From Cytophagales bacterium Alg240-R148 (GTDB lineage Bacteria > Bacteroidota > Bacteroidia > Cytophagales > Cyclobacteriaceae), in the NCBI GenBank assembly GCA_900537185.1, contig LS999828.1:1-64000 (forward strand): 64,000 nucleotides of DNA, given 5' to 3'. Shown piece after piece: positions 45,042 through 55,044 of this stretch. The first letter of the stretch is position 1. Every line of letters starts with the position of its first letter. The notes beneath the pieces are model-generated. The model was not told the DNA's origin. It did no database searches and saw only the letters and a list, made by a program, of their open reading frames with translations. The position numbers were made by a program, and so were the translations under genes.

Positions 45042-45115
45042 AGCCTCCAGTCGGATTCGAACCAACGACCCACGCATTACAAGTGCGTTGCTCTGGCCAG
45101 CTGAGCTATGGAGGC
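45042..45115 (-). tRNA. tRNA-Thr(TGT)
   Basis: The cloverleaf folds fully on the minus strand: acceptor GCCTCCA/TGGAGGC, D-stem GCTC/GAGC, anticodon stem ACGCA/TGCGT with loop CTTGTAA (anticodon TGT), and T-arm with TTCGAAT. No CCA is encoded. No integrase or duplicated tRNA end was seen nearby, so it does not look like an island junction. Confidence 0.95.
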
Positions 45116-45234
45116 TTTTCGCTTATTGCGGGTGCAATTATAACAGCTATTTTTTAATCTGGCAACTTTTTTTTAGAAATTCCATTCTTTTTTACCAACT
45201 TTTTTTGGGGGCACCGCTCATCCAAAAAAAACCA

Positions 45235-45275
45235 TAAAAAAAACCTACTAGAATTGCATCCAGTAGGTCATTTTT
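45235..45275 (-). terminator. Terminator of the YceI-like lipoprotein gene
   Basis: On the minus strand ACCTACT (45262-45268) pairs with AGTAGGT (45243-45249), giving a 7-bp stem with a 12-nt loop followed by a run of eight T. It lies directly after the stop at 45293. Confidence 0.65.
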
Positions 45276-45292
45276 ATTAGTAGGTTTCTCTT

Positions 45293-45916
45293 TTAGTATT
45301 GTTGGTCCGTTATTGGAATGACCACTTCCACTTCCACATCAGGCCAAAGTTTAGAAAGTCCGTCCTCTCCTTTGTGCAATGCTTCACACACAATATTCAA
45401 CGAATCTAAAGCTACTGTTGCATTCCAGTTCAAAACGTCAAGATTTGCTTTTAGAACCAATGCCGTATCGTTATTGGTATAGCTGTAATCAACAGTTTTA
45501 CTGATCTCATTCATGTTTATTTCTAATTGCCCTTTGCCATTTTCAGCAGAAAGTACTTTTCCAGTAATGGCCTCCCCAATTGTATTTCCAAAAAACTGTT
45601 GTTTGATTTTGGGGTCTCTAATTTCATTGTTCGAATTCACCGATTGTTCTTCTATGGAAAATGTACCATTAATTAATACAGATTCAGCAGAACCAGAGCC
45701 ACCTGCTGTTACAGACACATTGTCAAAGCCTCCTCCTACACCAACTTTTTCAGTGAATTTAAAAGCAGTCCAGCGCAGCGTTGCTTTGTTTACGTCAAAG
45801 GTTAAAGTTTTAGGAGCTTCACTACCTTCTGCGTTTTGGTCTTCTGATTTGTCAGCGCTGTTACAGGCCACCAACAGCAGTGTTGCTGCTACAGCAGAGT
45901 ATAAGATTTTTTTCAT
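45293..45916 (-). CDS. YceI-like lipoprotein
   Basis: 207 residues. The signal peptide ends in LLLVAC, so Cys18 is a likely lipid anchor. The body follows the YceI pattern: a strand beginning TLTFDVNKATLRWTAFK, then glycine-rich and long beta strands up to the C-terminal DVEVEVVIPI. YceI proteins form a lipocalin-like barrel that binds isoprenoids. Low-complexity SADKSEDQNAEGSEAP follows the Cys as a linker. It stands alone. Confidence 0.85.
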   Translation of the reverse strand: MKKILYSAVAATLLLVACNSADKSEDQNAEGSEAPKTLTFDVNKATLRWTAFKFTEKVGVGGGFDNVSVTAGGSGSAESVLINGTFSIEEQSVNSNNEIRDPKIKQQFFGNTIGEAITGKVLSAENGKGQLEINMNEISKTVDYSYTNNDTALVLKANLDVLNWNATVALDSLNIVCEALHKGEDGLSKLWPDVEVEVVIPITDQQY

Positions 45917-46072
45917 GTGTATTTTCTATTTAATAAGGTTATAGTTTACCTAACCGAAATTAGAAATTAATTATGGTTATGGCAATAAAAAAAAAAGGTA
46001 TCGACAACCAAAGGCCAAAAAATCAGTACTGAAGTAATTTAGGTAGGGAAAACTTTTGAATCAAAACGCTGT

Positions 46073-46753
46073 TCAACACACCAATTTATATCCATGTCCT
46101 CGAACGTTCAGAATTTGCACATCGCTATCTCCTTTTAATTTTTTTCTTAGCTTGGTAATGAATACATCCATACTCCTTGCATTAAAAAAATCGTCATCCC
46201 CCCATAATTTTCTTAATATGACCATTCGGTCCAGTACTTCATTTCTTTGCTCGCATAAATGAAACAACAACTGGGATTCTCGGTGGGTAAGTAGCGTTAC
46301 CTCTTCTTTTAAGGTAAGGGTTTGTTTGACCTGGTTAAACACAAACTTTCCAACAGGGATAATTTCATCGTTTTGTCTCAACTTAATGCGGTCCAAAAGG
46401 GCATTAATTCTAACGATGAGCTCTTCCATACTGAATGGTTTTTTTAAATAATCATTGCCTCCCGTCTGGAAGCCTTCCACTACATCCTTGGTCTGGGATT
46501 TGGAAGTTAAAAAAATAATGGGGGTTTTTTTATCTATTTTCCGGACCTCCTTCGCTAATTCGAAACCATCCATCCGAGGCATCATTACATCCAGCACTAA
46601 CAAATCTACTGTTTCCACTTTGTAGACTTCGTAGGCCTTCTGACCATCAGAACAATACACTACCTCAAAACCTCTGGATTCTAAGCTTTCTTTAACGATT
46701 TGTCCTAATGCAGCTTCATCTTCTGCTAATAAAATTTTATACCCCATTTTCAA
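46073..46753 (-). CDS. OmpR/PhoB-type response regulator
   Basis: 226 residues. The receiver domain has the acidic pocket at Glu11-Asp12 and the phosphoacceptor Asp55 in LLVLDVMMP, plus the FLTSK threonine and a conserved Lys. A winged-helix DNA-binding domain follows from about 128. Its start overlaps the end of the kinase gene by 17 bp, so they form one two-component operon. The likely target is the divergent gene pair to the right, where 10-bp-spaced boxes occur; see the repeat feature. Confidence 0.95.
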   Translation of the reverse strand: MKMGYKILLAEDEAALGQIVKESLESRGFEVVYCSDGQKAYEVYKVETVDLLVLDVMMPRMDGFELAKEVRKIDKKTPIIFLTSKSQTKDVVEGFQTGGNDYLKKPFSMEELIVRINALLDRIKLRQNDEIIPVGKFVFNQVKQTLTLKEEVTLLTHRESQLLFHLCEQRNEVLDRMVILRKLWGDDDFFNARSMDVFITKLRKKLKGDSDVQILNVRGHGYKLVC

Positions 46754-48230
46754 ATGTTAAAGTGAAGGCGGTAATTCCTTTTTTAGAAGACAAATCAATC
46801 TTACCCACATGTTTTTCTATTATATTTTTAGTATAATAAAGTCCTATTCCAAAGCCTTTTACGTCGTGTCTGTTTCCTGTTGGAATTCTATAAAATTTCT
46901 CAAAAATTCGCTTCTGCAATTTCGGTTCGATGCCTTCTCCATCGTCGATTACTTCAATAATTACTTTGTCTTCGAGGCGCAGTTTGATATCGATGTTGAC
47001 TCCGCCGTATTTTACTGCATTGTCTATTAAATTGCTCAAGGCATTTTCAAAGTGGAATTTATCGACTTTGAGTTCCACTGTCTCAGGCATTTGGTGGAGT
47101 TTGAAATTTCTATCGGGTGCTATGAGCTTAAACCGGTTTACTACTTCAGTTATGAGTGCAATTAAGTCTACCGGTTCTTTGTTCAATTCCAAATCAGAAC
47201 TATCCAAAGCTGCCGTTTCTAACAGCTTTTCAACCATATTATTTAATTTAATCAGCTGTTGGTTGGAGAGATCCAGATAGTTTTTTGTTTTTTCAGGATT
47301 GTTGTCAGAATTAAAATTTTCGATGGCTTCTAAAGCACTTGCAACCGTAGTGATAGGTGTTTTAAATTCGTGGGTGATATTGCCTATCAAATCATCTTTC
47401 ATGGCTACCAATTCTTTTTGATCCCGAATTACTTTTAATAAAAACAGCAAACACCCTATGGTACCAATTGTAAGCACCAAAGACAACAAAATTCCAACCA
47501 TACTTCTTCTGAAAAGTATTGAAGTAATGTTGGAAAAACGAATTTCTAACTGGGTATTCTGAGGTAAAAAAACAGAAGTAGCCGATGCCGATAAATAGTT
47601 AGATGGCAAGGCCTCCGTTCCATTGGTTTTTAAGCTATCGCAAGGCATAAAAAGGGTTCCAGAGCAATCGTGGTCGAAATAGGCCAGACCATAATCCAGG
47701 TCCCAACTTTTAGAATAAAAACTAGAGTCCAGAAGTGTCCTTAATTTTGAAAAATCAAGGGTATCACTCGATATCGATATCATAATTTTGGATGCCAATT
47801 CATTGATATGTGGTAGAGAATCTCCATTGAAAACTCCTTTTTTAAAGGCCAGAGTTGAATTCAAATTACGAGTGTGGCTATCAAAACTTATGGTGGTATC
47901 TCTTTTAATAATATTGATACTGGTGCTGATACTTGAATCCATTTTTATAATAGGCAAACTATCGTAGTGGTGGCTAGAAGAAAAGCTCTGGTACCGCATA
48001 CCATGGAAATTAACACTGTCCCCTGAAGCAATCATTCTAAAAACATCGTGTTTCGCTAAATTTGAATAATATGCCTCCACAACATTATCAAGGGTAAGTT
48101 GGACTTGGTTGATAAATTCTTGTTTGTTGGATTTATAGTTTTGGTAATTCCAATACCCCTGTACCAACAAAGTGGCCATAACGGTTCCGGTAATGATGGA
48201 TAGAATTACTTGGTACTTTTTATTATTCAT
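46737..48230 (-). CDS. Membrane sensor histidine kinase
   Basis: 497 residues. Membrane helices at about 8-24 and 242-266 flank a large periplasmic domain (about 25-240). The kinase core has the His287 phosphosite (GNITHEFKTP), the N box NALSNLIDNAVKY, and the G boxes DDGEGI and GFGIGLYY. It phosphorylates the response regulator downstream. It is divergent from the GLPGLI/TonB-dependent pair, with 117 bp between the starts. This layout is common for envelope-stress two-component systems in the phylum, where the regulator controls the outer-membrane pair. Confidence 0.93.
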   Translation of the reverse strand: MNNKKYQVILSIITGTVMATLLVQGYWNYQNYKSNKQEFINQVQLTLDNVVEAYYSNLAKHDVFRMIASGDSVNFHGMRYQSFSSSHHYDSLPIIKMDSSISTSINIIKRDTTISFDSHTRNLNSTLAFKKGVFNGDSLPHINELASKIMISISSDTLDFSKLRTLLDSSFYSKSWDLDYGLAYFDHDCSGTLFMPCDSLKTNGTEALPSNYLSASATSVFLPQNTQLEIRFSNITSILFRRSMVGILLSLVLTIGTIGCLLFLLKVIRDQKELVAMKDDLIGNITHEFKTPITTVASALEAIENFNSDNNPEKTKNYLDLSNQQLIKLNNMVEKLLETAALDSSDLELNKEPVDLIALITEVVNRFKLIAPDRNFKLHQMPETVELKVDKFHFENALSNLIDNAVKYGGVNIDIKLRLEDKVIIEVIDDGEGIEPKLQKRIFEKFYRIPTGNRHDVKGFGIGLYYTKNIIEKHVGKIDLSSKKGITAFTLTFENGV

Positions 48231-48268
48231 ATTTAAAAATAGCGGTTTTAATCTGATTCAAGAAATTT

Positions 48269-48294
48269 GTTAACACTCGTTAACACTCGTTAAC
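48269..48294. promoter_or_regulatory. Three GTTAAC boxes at 10-bp spacing, likely response-regulator site
   Basis: GTTAAC occurs at 48269, 48279 and 48289, each separated by CACTC, so the repeats follow one DNA helical turn. This is the typical array for OmpR-type regulators. The site lies in the 117 bp between the kinase/regulator operon and the GLPGLI gene, 53 bp from the GLPGLI start. A -7-like CATTTTTG (48317-48324) lies just beyond the boxes. Confidence 0.6.
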
Positions 48295-48347
48295 CATGCC
48301 TTCATAAATGTTCTTCCATTTTTGAGGAAACAACAAAATTATAAGAC

Positions 48348-49184
48348 ATGAAAAATCTAATTGCATTAGTAGTTTGGCTTAGCGCCGTTTGTACCCTTGC
48401 ACACGCGCAAGAATTTCAGGGCATTGCCACTTACAAACAAAAAAGTAAGATGGACATTAAACTGGACAGCACCATGAATCCCGAAATGCAAAAGAGGATT
48501 AAAGCCATGGTAGCCAAGCAGTCTGAAAGAGAATACGAACTTGTTTTTGAAAAAAACCAATCCACTTATAAAAAACTAGCCGCATTGAATGCACCGGAAC
48601 AATCCTCTGGCGGAATGGTAGTAGTAATGAGTACGGGAGATGATGGCATTCTGTATAAAAACATCCAAGAAAAAAGATTTACCAACGAAACCAGCCTTTT
48701 TGGAAAACCTTTTCTTATCCAGGATGTCCTGAAAAAAGAGGATTGGAAATTAGAAAAAGAAAGCAAACAAATAGGACAATACACCTGCTATAAAGCAACA
48801 AGAGAATCCGAAGTGACTGTTTTCAACATGGTATCCAAAGATGGAGAAGAAGACAAAAACACAGAAGAAAAGCGCTCTATAACCATAACCGCCTGGTACA
48901 CACCGCAAATTCCGGTATCGAATGGCCCATCTGATTATTGGGGTTTACCTGGGTTAATAATGGAGGTAAATACCAACAACAACACCTTAATTTGTACAAA
49001 AGTGGTGCTAAATCCAGAAAACAAAAAAAGTATAAAAGAACCAAGCAAAGGCCAAAAACTGAACCAAGATGAATACAATGAAATGATGGCCACAAAGATG
49101 AAAGAATTTGAAAAAATGAATGAAGGCAATAGAAAAAAAGGAGATGGACACAGCATCCAAATAAGCATAGGAGACGGAGAATAA
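48348..49184 (+). CDS. GLPGLI family secreted protein
   Basis: 278 residues with a signal peptide (residues 1-20, ending AHAQ). The signature GLPGLI lies in PSDYWGLPGLIMEV at about 203-208, and the C-terminal region is rich in Lys/Glu. GLPGLI proteins are Bacteroidota periplasmic or surface proteins of unknown function, often next to a TonB-dependent outer-membrane protein. This one is also divergent from a two-component system, which suggests that its expression responds to envelope conditions. The outer-membrane protein gene follows after 29 bp. Confidence 0.9.
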   Translation: MKNLIALVVWLSAVCTLAHAQEFQGIATYKQKSKMDIKLDSTMNPEMQKRIKAMVAKQSEREYELVFEKNQSTYKKLAALNAPEQSSGGMVVVMSTGDDGILYKNIQEKRFTNETSLFGKPFLIQDVLKKEDWKLEKESKQIGQYTCYKATRESEVTVFNMVSKDGEEDKNTEEKRSITITAWYTPQIPVSNGPSDYWGLPGLIMEVNTNNNTLICTKVVLNPENKKSIKEPSKGQKLNQDEYNEMMATKMKEFEKMNEGNRKKGDGHSIQISIGDGE

Positions 49185-49213
49185 TTTAAACCCCAAGGTC
49201 AAAAAACATAAAA

Positions 49214-51898
49214 ATGGGAAAATACAGCACAACAACACTACTATTAGTTTTTATCTCCTCCTTAGCATGGGCTCAAAAAACCAAAATCCAAGGCCATGTT
49301 TTGGATTCTTTGCAACAACCCTTAGAACTGGCCAATATTATGGCATTCAACGCTGGAGATAGTTCCGTAGCATCATTTGGATCAAGTGATTCCGATGGCG
49401 CTTATTCCTTAATTCTGAAAGCAGGGCAGCAGTACCTTATAAAAGGCAGCTACATTGGTTATGACACCTATGAAGCTACTTTAACCGCACAAGGGCAACA
49501 AATGGAACACAACATTTACATGCGGGAATCAGTTAAAAAGCTAAATGCAGTTGAAATCGTTTATGAATTCCCGATTACCATTTCAGGAGATACCATCAGC
49601 TATAAAACAGATGCTTTTTCGAATGGAAAAGAGCGCAAGCTCGGTGGGTTGTTAGAGAACTTACCGGGATTTGAAGTGGACGACAATGGTGAAGTTAAGG
49701 TGCAAGGTAAAAAAGTAAACAAAGTGTTGGTAGAAGGAAAAGAATTTTTTGATGGCGACACAAAAATGGCTACCAAAAACATACCTGCCAACGCCATTGA
49801 CAAAGTACAAGTACTTCGAAATTACAACGATGTATCCCCTATGGGTGGGGCTGGTAACAACGAACAAATAGCCTTGAATATAAAACTAAAAGATGGTAAA
49901 AAAAGCATGTGGTTCGGAGATGTTGAATTGGGTGGTGGGCCAGATGCACGGTACCTCGCACACCCCAATTTATTTTACTATTCACCTAAAACAAGTTTCA
50001 ACTTTATCGGAGATCTCAACAATATTGGTGAGCAAGCTTTTAGCATGAGCGACTACTTTCGTTTTACAGGTGGTATGAAAAGAAGGTCTGGTCAAAGCGG
50101 AGCCAGTTTTACTGTATCCTCCGACGATATGGGATTGTCCATGATGCAGAACAACATGGCGTACAATGTTGACTCCAAATTAGGTGCTTTGAATTTCACA
50201 CATTACCCCAACAACAAGTGGAGCTTTTCTGGCTTTGGAATCGGTTCTTTTACGGATACCAAAATAAAAACTAGATCTTTGCGCTCTTATGTAAAAAACC
50301 AAGACAACAATGTAGAACTAACCGCCTCCAATGTTTTGCAACAATCCAAATCTGGTTTGCTTAAAATAGGTGCCAAACACACCCCCAATGCCAATACGCA
50401 CATCGAAATGGAAACTTTTGTAAAAGGTTCTTCTATACAAGACAAAGACAACCGAGTTAGTACTTTTGGTGCAACTGACAATAATTTATTGGAAACCAAT
50501 CAAAAAACGCCATTTAGGCTGGACCAAACTTTGGCTGGTTATTTCAACTTAAACAAAAAAAACATACTCGCAATAGAAGCCAATTACCAATACAGAGAGC
50601 AAGTACCGGATTATTTTCTTGATAGTGAAAACAAACCATTTGATGGGGTTTTACCTCTTTTAGGCGATGCGCCCTACAGTTTGTTTCAAAACACGGAAAT
50701 AACCACCAATAATTTTGAAATGACATTGGACCATTACTGGCTTATCAATAAAAAGAACCACTTGAACTTCAAAGCCGGAACCAATGTTATTGGCCAAAAG
50801 ATGGTATCGTCCATTACTCAAGTTGGGGACAATGGTGCACAGACTCCAATTGAAGACCCAATTTTCGCGAACAATCTTTCTTTAAACTACCAGGATTGGT
50901 ATTTAGGCGCACAATACAAAACCATCATAGGCGACCTGACTGTAAGCCCTGGAATAAAGTGGCACAATTATCAAATAAAAGACGTACAAAAAGACAGTGA
51001 AAACCCAAAAAACAAGACCCTTTGGCAACCAGAACTGTATGCGCGGTATGCTTTTTCATCTTCCAACTCTTTAACGCTCGACTATGGCGTGTTCACCCAG
51101 TTTGCAGATGTACAAAACTTGGCCATGGGTACCACAATAAGCAATTACAACAGTTTGTATGTGGGCAACAGAAATTTACAAAATGCATTTTACCACAATC
51201 TTAATTTGAGCTACTACAATTTCAATATGTTCAACCACACCAATTTCTACCTCATGGGCAATTACCAAAAAAGGAAGGAGGATATTATAGAATCGGTAGT
51301 TTACAACAATTCGGACCGGCTTTCGGCACCAACCAACAGCATTGGGTGGAATGAAATGGCCATGGGCAATGCAAGTTTTGAAAAAAAATACACCCGGTTT
51401 CGGTATCAAATTGAAGCACAATTGCAATATGCTTTGCAAAATAACACAGTAGAGTTACAAGAAAACACCAACAGCAATTTTGCTCAAAACTATACTATTT
51501 CTGCCGAAACCAACTTCCCTACTCTTCCCAATATAGAAGCAGGGTTTAAAAAGGGATGGAACCAATACAAAAGCAGCAACAGCGAACAGCTTTTTGTAAC
51601 CAACGCACCCTTCGTAAATATAGAAGCCAGTTTTTTAAAAAACTTTATTCTTATTGTTGAATATGAATACACAGATTACCGTAGTCAAAATACCGGCACC
51701 AGTACCTATTATGATTTTTTAAACACAACATTGTATTATCAGAAAGCCAAAAGTCCTTGGGAATTCAAACTACAAGGCAACAACTTGTTGCAAACTGAAA
51801 CCATTCGAAGAGATTCTTTCAACAACAACTTAATGAGCACTTTTGAGTACTTTGTTCAACCTCAGTATTTTATACTAACTGCTAAATACAATTTGTAG
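49214..51898 (+). CDS. TonB-dependent-receptor-like outer-membrane beta-barrel protein
   Basis: 894 residues with a signal peptide (residues 1-20, ending AWAQ). The N-terminal carboxypeptidase-regulatory-like domain occupies about 25-110 (GHVLDSLQQPLELANI). A plug-like segment with LPGFEVDDNGEVKVQGKKVNKVLVEGKEFF follows at about 150-180, then a large barrel with many aromatic-rich alternating strands to the C-terminus. It resembles the outer-membrane beta-barrel group found with GLPGLI genes in Bacteroidota. Its ligand is unknown. It shares a transcript with the GLPGLI gene and is followed by a strong terminator. Confidence 0.9.
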   Translation: MGKYSTTTLLLVFISSLAWAQKTKIQGHVLDSLQQPLELANIMAFNAGDSSVASFGSSDSDGAYSLILKAGQQYLIKGSYIGYDTYEATLTAQGQQMEHNIYMRESVKKLNAVEIVYEFPITISGDTISYKTDAFSNGKERKLGGLLENLPGFEVDDNGEVKVQGKKVNKVLVEGKEFFDGDTKMATKNIPANAIDKVQVLRNYNDVSPMGGAGNNEQIALNIKLKDGKKSMWFGDVELGGGPDARYLAHPNLFYYSPKTSFNFIGDLNNIGEQAFSMSDYFRFTGGMKRRSGQSGASFTVSSDDMGLSMMQNNMAYNVDSKLGALNFTHYPNNKWSFSGFGIGSFTDTKIKTRSLRSYVKNQDNNVELTASNVLQQSKSGLLKIGAKHTPNANTHIEMETFVKGSSIQDKDNRVSTFGATDNNLLETNQKTPFRLDQTLAGYFNLNKKNILAIEANYQYREQVPDYFLDSENKPFDGVLPLLGDAPYSLFQNTEITTNNFEMTLDHYWLINKKNHLNFKAGTNVIGQKMVSSITQVGDNGAQTPIEDPIFANNLSLNYQDWYLGAQYKTIIGDLTVSPGIKWHNYQIKDVQKDSENPKNKTLWQPELYARYAFSSSNSLTLDYGVFTQFADVQNLAMGTTISNYNSLYVGNRNLQNAFYHNLNLSYYNFNMFNHTNFYLMGNYQKRKEDIIESVVYNNSDRLSAPTNSIGWNEMAMGNASFEKKYTRFRYQIEAQLQYALQNNTVELQENTNSNFAQNYTISAETNFPTLPNIEAGFKKGWNQYKSSNSEQLFVTNAPFVNIEASFLKNFILIVEYEYTDYRSQNTGTSTYYDFLNTTLYYQKAKSPWEFKLQGNNLLQTETIRRDSFNNNLMSTFEYFVQPQYFILTAKYNL

Positions 51899-51910
51899 CA
51901 TTCGCATCAA

Positions 51911-51957
51911 GGTCAGTTTGTTTTTCTATTAAAAACAGGCTGGCCATTTTTTCTATT
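51911..51957 (+). terminator. Terminator after the outer-membrane protein gene
   Basis: GGTCAG..TGTTTTT pairs with AAAAACA..CTGGCC, a 15-bp imperfect stem with a small internal mismatch and a 4-nt loop, followed by ATTTTTTCT. It lies 12 bp after the stop codon. Confidence 0.75.
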
Positions 51958-52010
51958 TTTTCGGGAATAATATTAAGAAATAACCCAAAAAACACTACTT
52001 TGTAAGACAT

Positions 52011-55000
52011 ATGATGTCTAAATTATTTGAAGTAGGCTTAAAAGCATCACTGGTTTTATTCATTTTTTTCAAACCATTTAATGGGCAAGCACAGAAGTTT
52101 TTCTCAAAAACATATGCAGATATTCCTGGGCTCTCTACCAATGTTTTTTTTGATGTAGACCAACACAACAATGGTGCTTTGTGGTTCATTACCCAGCTAG
52201 GAGTAGTGCAATACGACGGAAAAGATTGGATAAAAATGCCTGATTCACTGGGCCTTCCCATTCATGAATACTCTACTAGCATTGCGTTGCAGGATGGCGG
52301 AATGGCTTTTGCAGGAGCCAACCAAACTGGAGCAAAAAAATTATCCATCTTACAGGAGGAGCAGTGGACACAAATAAAAATACCTGGCAAACCAACGGTA
52401 TTTGAACGCTACCATATTTGGGAAAATTCTGACGACTTAAAAATGGTGCATTGCAATATAGATTCTTTTTTTTTCTATTCTAATAACCAATGGACTGGCC
52501 ACGATTTATCTTCTCAATTCAATATATTGGATATAAAAAACATTCGATCGCATCAAGATGATTTTTATATACTGTCAGGTAACGGCGTTTTTAAAGGAAA
52601 AAACCTTAAAGACATTCGAAGGATAGAATTCTGGAACGATTCTACAATGAATAATTCCATCAATGATTTAAAATGGAACGACGCGGGAGATAGTTTGTTT
52701 ATCATTGGGCACGATTACCTCGGTTTGCATACCAACAACCAATCTATTGTTTTGAATCGACAACCCAACTTAAACCAAATGTCTGGTGCAACCAGTTCTT
52801 CTATTGTCTACAGCTACCCTTTTGTACTCTATACGAGCAACAGCCCTCTGTACGCATACAATTTAAAAGAAGATAAAAGTTATGAAGTGCATGGCCATGG
52901 TGTGGAAGGGAGAACGAAATGGAATTCGGTAATTACCGACCGGCAAGGTATTATTTGGATGGCAGGACATAGGGGGTTAAGCAAAATCCCAACACTGGCA
53001 TTTACTAACTTTTCAAATGGAGCTTTTTTAGAAAATGAAGTAGCTACAGTCAGACATTTGCGAAATGGTAATATTTTACTCGGCCACAACAAAGGATTTA
53101 CTATCCTTGACTCCACTATGAACAAAATAACGGAACACTTTTTTGAGTTAACCTCTCCGTTAATCAGGGTATTAGATGCTGCAGAAGATGAAAAAGGTAT
53201 GTTGTATTTGGCAACAAGCGACAATGGGTTACTCCGAGTTAACCCATCCTCCCAAAAAGTTGATCGGTTGAATGGACTGCATTACGCCACTTGTATTGCC
53301 ATTAAAAAAGATACCATGTGGGTGGGATCCGATACCAGTTTATTCACTTTTGTCGACTCCAAAATAATTGAAAAACAGGCCGTATCAACCATCCGAAAGC
53401 TTGCTTTTAATGAAAAAAATCAATTGATGGTTCTTACCAAACTGGGATTGGTAAAGTGGCGTTTGGGTGAGCATTTAAAACTAAAAAATTACTACGACGA
53501 TAAAAACAACATCTATTTCGGAGGGGTCTTGAACAATAAGTTTTTAATCGCCACCCTGGGTGGGCTGTATTGGTACCGAAATGGTCAGTATACCCCATAC
53601 ACCGTAGATGGAAAACATTTCAACCAACCTACCTATACTTTTATCTCCGACTTCAACAAAGACCTTTGGGTGGGAACGGGCAATGGGGTATACCAAATTA
53701 GAGCCAATAAAATCATCAACCACTTCACCTCTACCAATGGTTTGGTGAGCAATGAAATTAACCGGGCTGCCTTGGTATTTGATTCTACTCAAAAATTGTG
53801 GATAGGGTCCGATAAAGGCCTTTCTGTATTTAATAAAAAATTTAAAAACCCAATCAATCTCCCTCCTATAGTTAGCATTGATGGTGTAGAAAATGCTGGA
53901 ATTTCTTATATGGCCAACACGCCACAGTCGTTCAGCTTTAAAAATAGAGATGCAACTTTTAAATTTAGCGCCCATTCCTTCTACGATGAGTTCAGCATCA
54001 ATTTTGAATTTATGTTGGAAGGATTTGATAAAGATTGGAGCCATTTAGATGCGTTTAATCAAAGAACCGTTAAATACGAAAACCTACCTCCAGGAGAGTA
54101 TAAGTTTAAGGTAAGGGCCCGAGAGTCAAAAAGACAATGGAGTCCGGTTGCCAGTTCTGCCTCTATCGAAATTTTATCTCCATTTTATTTTAGTTGGTGG
54201 TTTGCTTTGTTAGTTATTCTGCTCATCGCCATCATTACCTCCGTTGCTACTTCCCTCATCAACCAGAAAAAACTTGCCATTAATTTGGATAAAAAACTTA
54301 AAATAAAAATGCGGGAAGTATTTAAATCTCAAAATGAATTAAGCCTGCAAAATGACGAATTAAAAAAACTCAACACGGAACTGGATTCTTTTGTTTACAG
54401 TGTTTCTCATGATCTAAGAGCGCCCATTGCTTCGTCGCTCGGCCTAATAAATTTAATGAAATTAGACCAAAGCAATACCGACGAATACTTTTCTTTAATT
54501 GAAAAAAGCATGCACCACATGGATAGTTTCATCCAGGACATTTTGGAAGTGTCAAGAAACAGCAGGAAAGAAGTGAAAATCGATGTGGTAGATTTCAAAA
54601 AACTTGTGAATAGTGTAATTGAAAACCAAAAATTTAGGCCGGGTGCCGAAAAAATAAAGTTCCACATATTTGCGGAAAACAAAACCATAAAAACCGATAA
54701 AAATCGGCTTTTTGTAGTACTCACCAACCTCATATCCAATGCGATAAACTACTCCGACCCTAATAAAGAAATACAGGAGGTCAATATCAGTTATTCTTCG
54801 AACCAGCACCAACAACTAATTTCGGTTCGGGACAATGGCATTGGCATTAAAAAAGAATTCTTAGAATACCTGTTTGATATTTTCTTTAGGGCAAATGAAA
54901 ACAAAGCGGGATCCGGACTGGGCTTGTACATTGCAGATCAAACTATGAAAAAATTAAATGGAGCCATTTCAGTAGAATCAGAACATGGACAATACACTTT

Positions 55001-55037
55001 ATTTAAAATTACATTTCCTTTTTTGCAAGAAGAATAG
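52011..55037 (+). CDS. Beta-propeller sensor histidine kinase (Y_Y_Y linker, HisKA-like)
   Basis: 1008 residues. A signal peptide (residues 1-28) is followed by a long beta-propeller region (about 35-620) with Reg_prop-like units. A Y_Y_Y domain lies at about 650-722, one membrane helix at about 728-750, a coiled-coil linker, and a HisKA domain with His800 (YSVSHDLRAP). The ATPase domain has N911 in LTNLISNAINYS and the motifs DNGIGI and GSGLGLYI. No receiver or AraC domain is fused, unlike the classical hybrid two-component systems of the phylum, so its partner regulator must be elsewhere. The alternative ATG at 52014 would change only one residue. Confidence 0.92.
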   Translation: MMSKLFEVGLKASLVLFIFFKPFNGQAQKFFSKTYADIPGLSTNVFFDVDQHNNGALWFITQLGVVQYDGKDWIKMPDSLGLPIHEYSTSIALQDGGMAFAGANQTGAKKLSILQEEQWTQIKIPGKPTVFERYHIWENSDDLKMVHCNIDSFFFYSNNQWTGHDLSSQFNILDIKNIRSHQDDFYILSGNGVFKGKNLKDIRRIEFWNDSTMNNSINDLKWNDAGDSLFIIGHDYLGLHTNNQSIVLNRQPNLNQMSGATSSSIVYSYPFVLYTSNSPLYAYNLKEDKSYEVHGHGVEGRTKWNSVITDRQGIIWMAGHRGLSKIPTLAFTNFSNGAFLENEVATVRHLRNGNILLGHNKGFTILDSTMNKITEHFFELTSPLIRVLDAAEDEKGMLYLATSDNGLLRVNPSSQKVDRLNGLHYATCIAIKKDTMWVGSDTSLFTFVDSKIIEKQAVSTIRKLAFNEKNQLMVLTKLGLVKWRLGEHLKLKNYYDDKNNIYFGGVLNNKFLIATLGGLYWYRNGQYTPYTVDGKHFNQPTYTFISDFNKDLWVGTGNGVYQIRANKIINHFTSTNGLVSNEINRAALVFDSTQKLWIGSDKGLSVFNKKFKNPINLPPIVSIDGVENAGISYMANTPQSFSFKNRDATFKFSAHSFYDEFSINFEFMLEGFDKDWSHLDAFNQRTVKYENLPPGEYKFKVRARESKRQWSPVASSASIEILSPFYFSWWFALLVILLIAIITSVATSLINQKKLAINLDKKLKIKMREVFKSQNELSLQNDELKKLNTELDSFVYSVSHDLRAPIASSLGLINLMKLDQSNTDEYFSLIEKSMHHMDSFIQDILEVSRNSRKEVKIDVVDFKKLVNSVIENQKFRPGAEKIKFHIFAENKTIKTDKNRLFVVLTNLISNAINYSDPNKEIQEVNISYSSNQHQQLISVRDNGIGIKKEFLEYLFDIFFRANENKAGSGLGLYIADQTMKKLNGAISVESEHGQYTLFKITFPFLQEE

Positions 55038-55044
55038 CTGGAAA

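Noticed and set aside
45042-45115. tRNA-Thr as the attachment site of a genomic island
   Set aside because: No integrase, no duplicated tRNA 3' end and no change in gene style was seen around it.
48269-48294. The GTTAACACTC repeats read as a CRISPR or mini-satellite array
   Set aside because: Only three 6-bp units with short identical spacers occur, in a promoter region; a regulator site explains them better.
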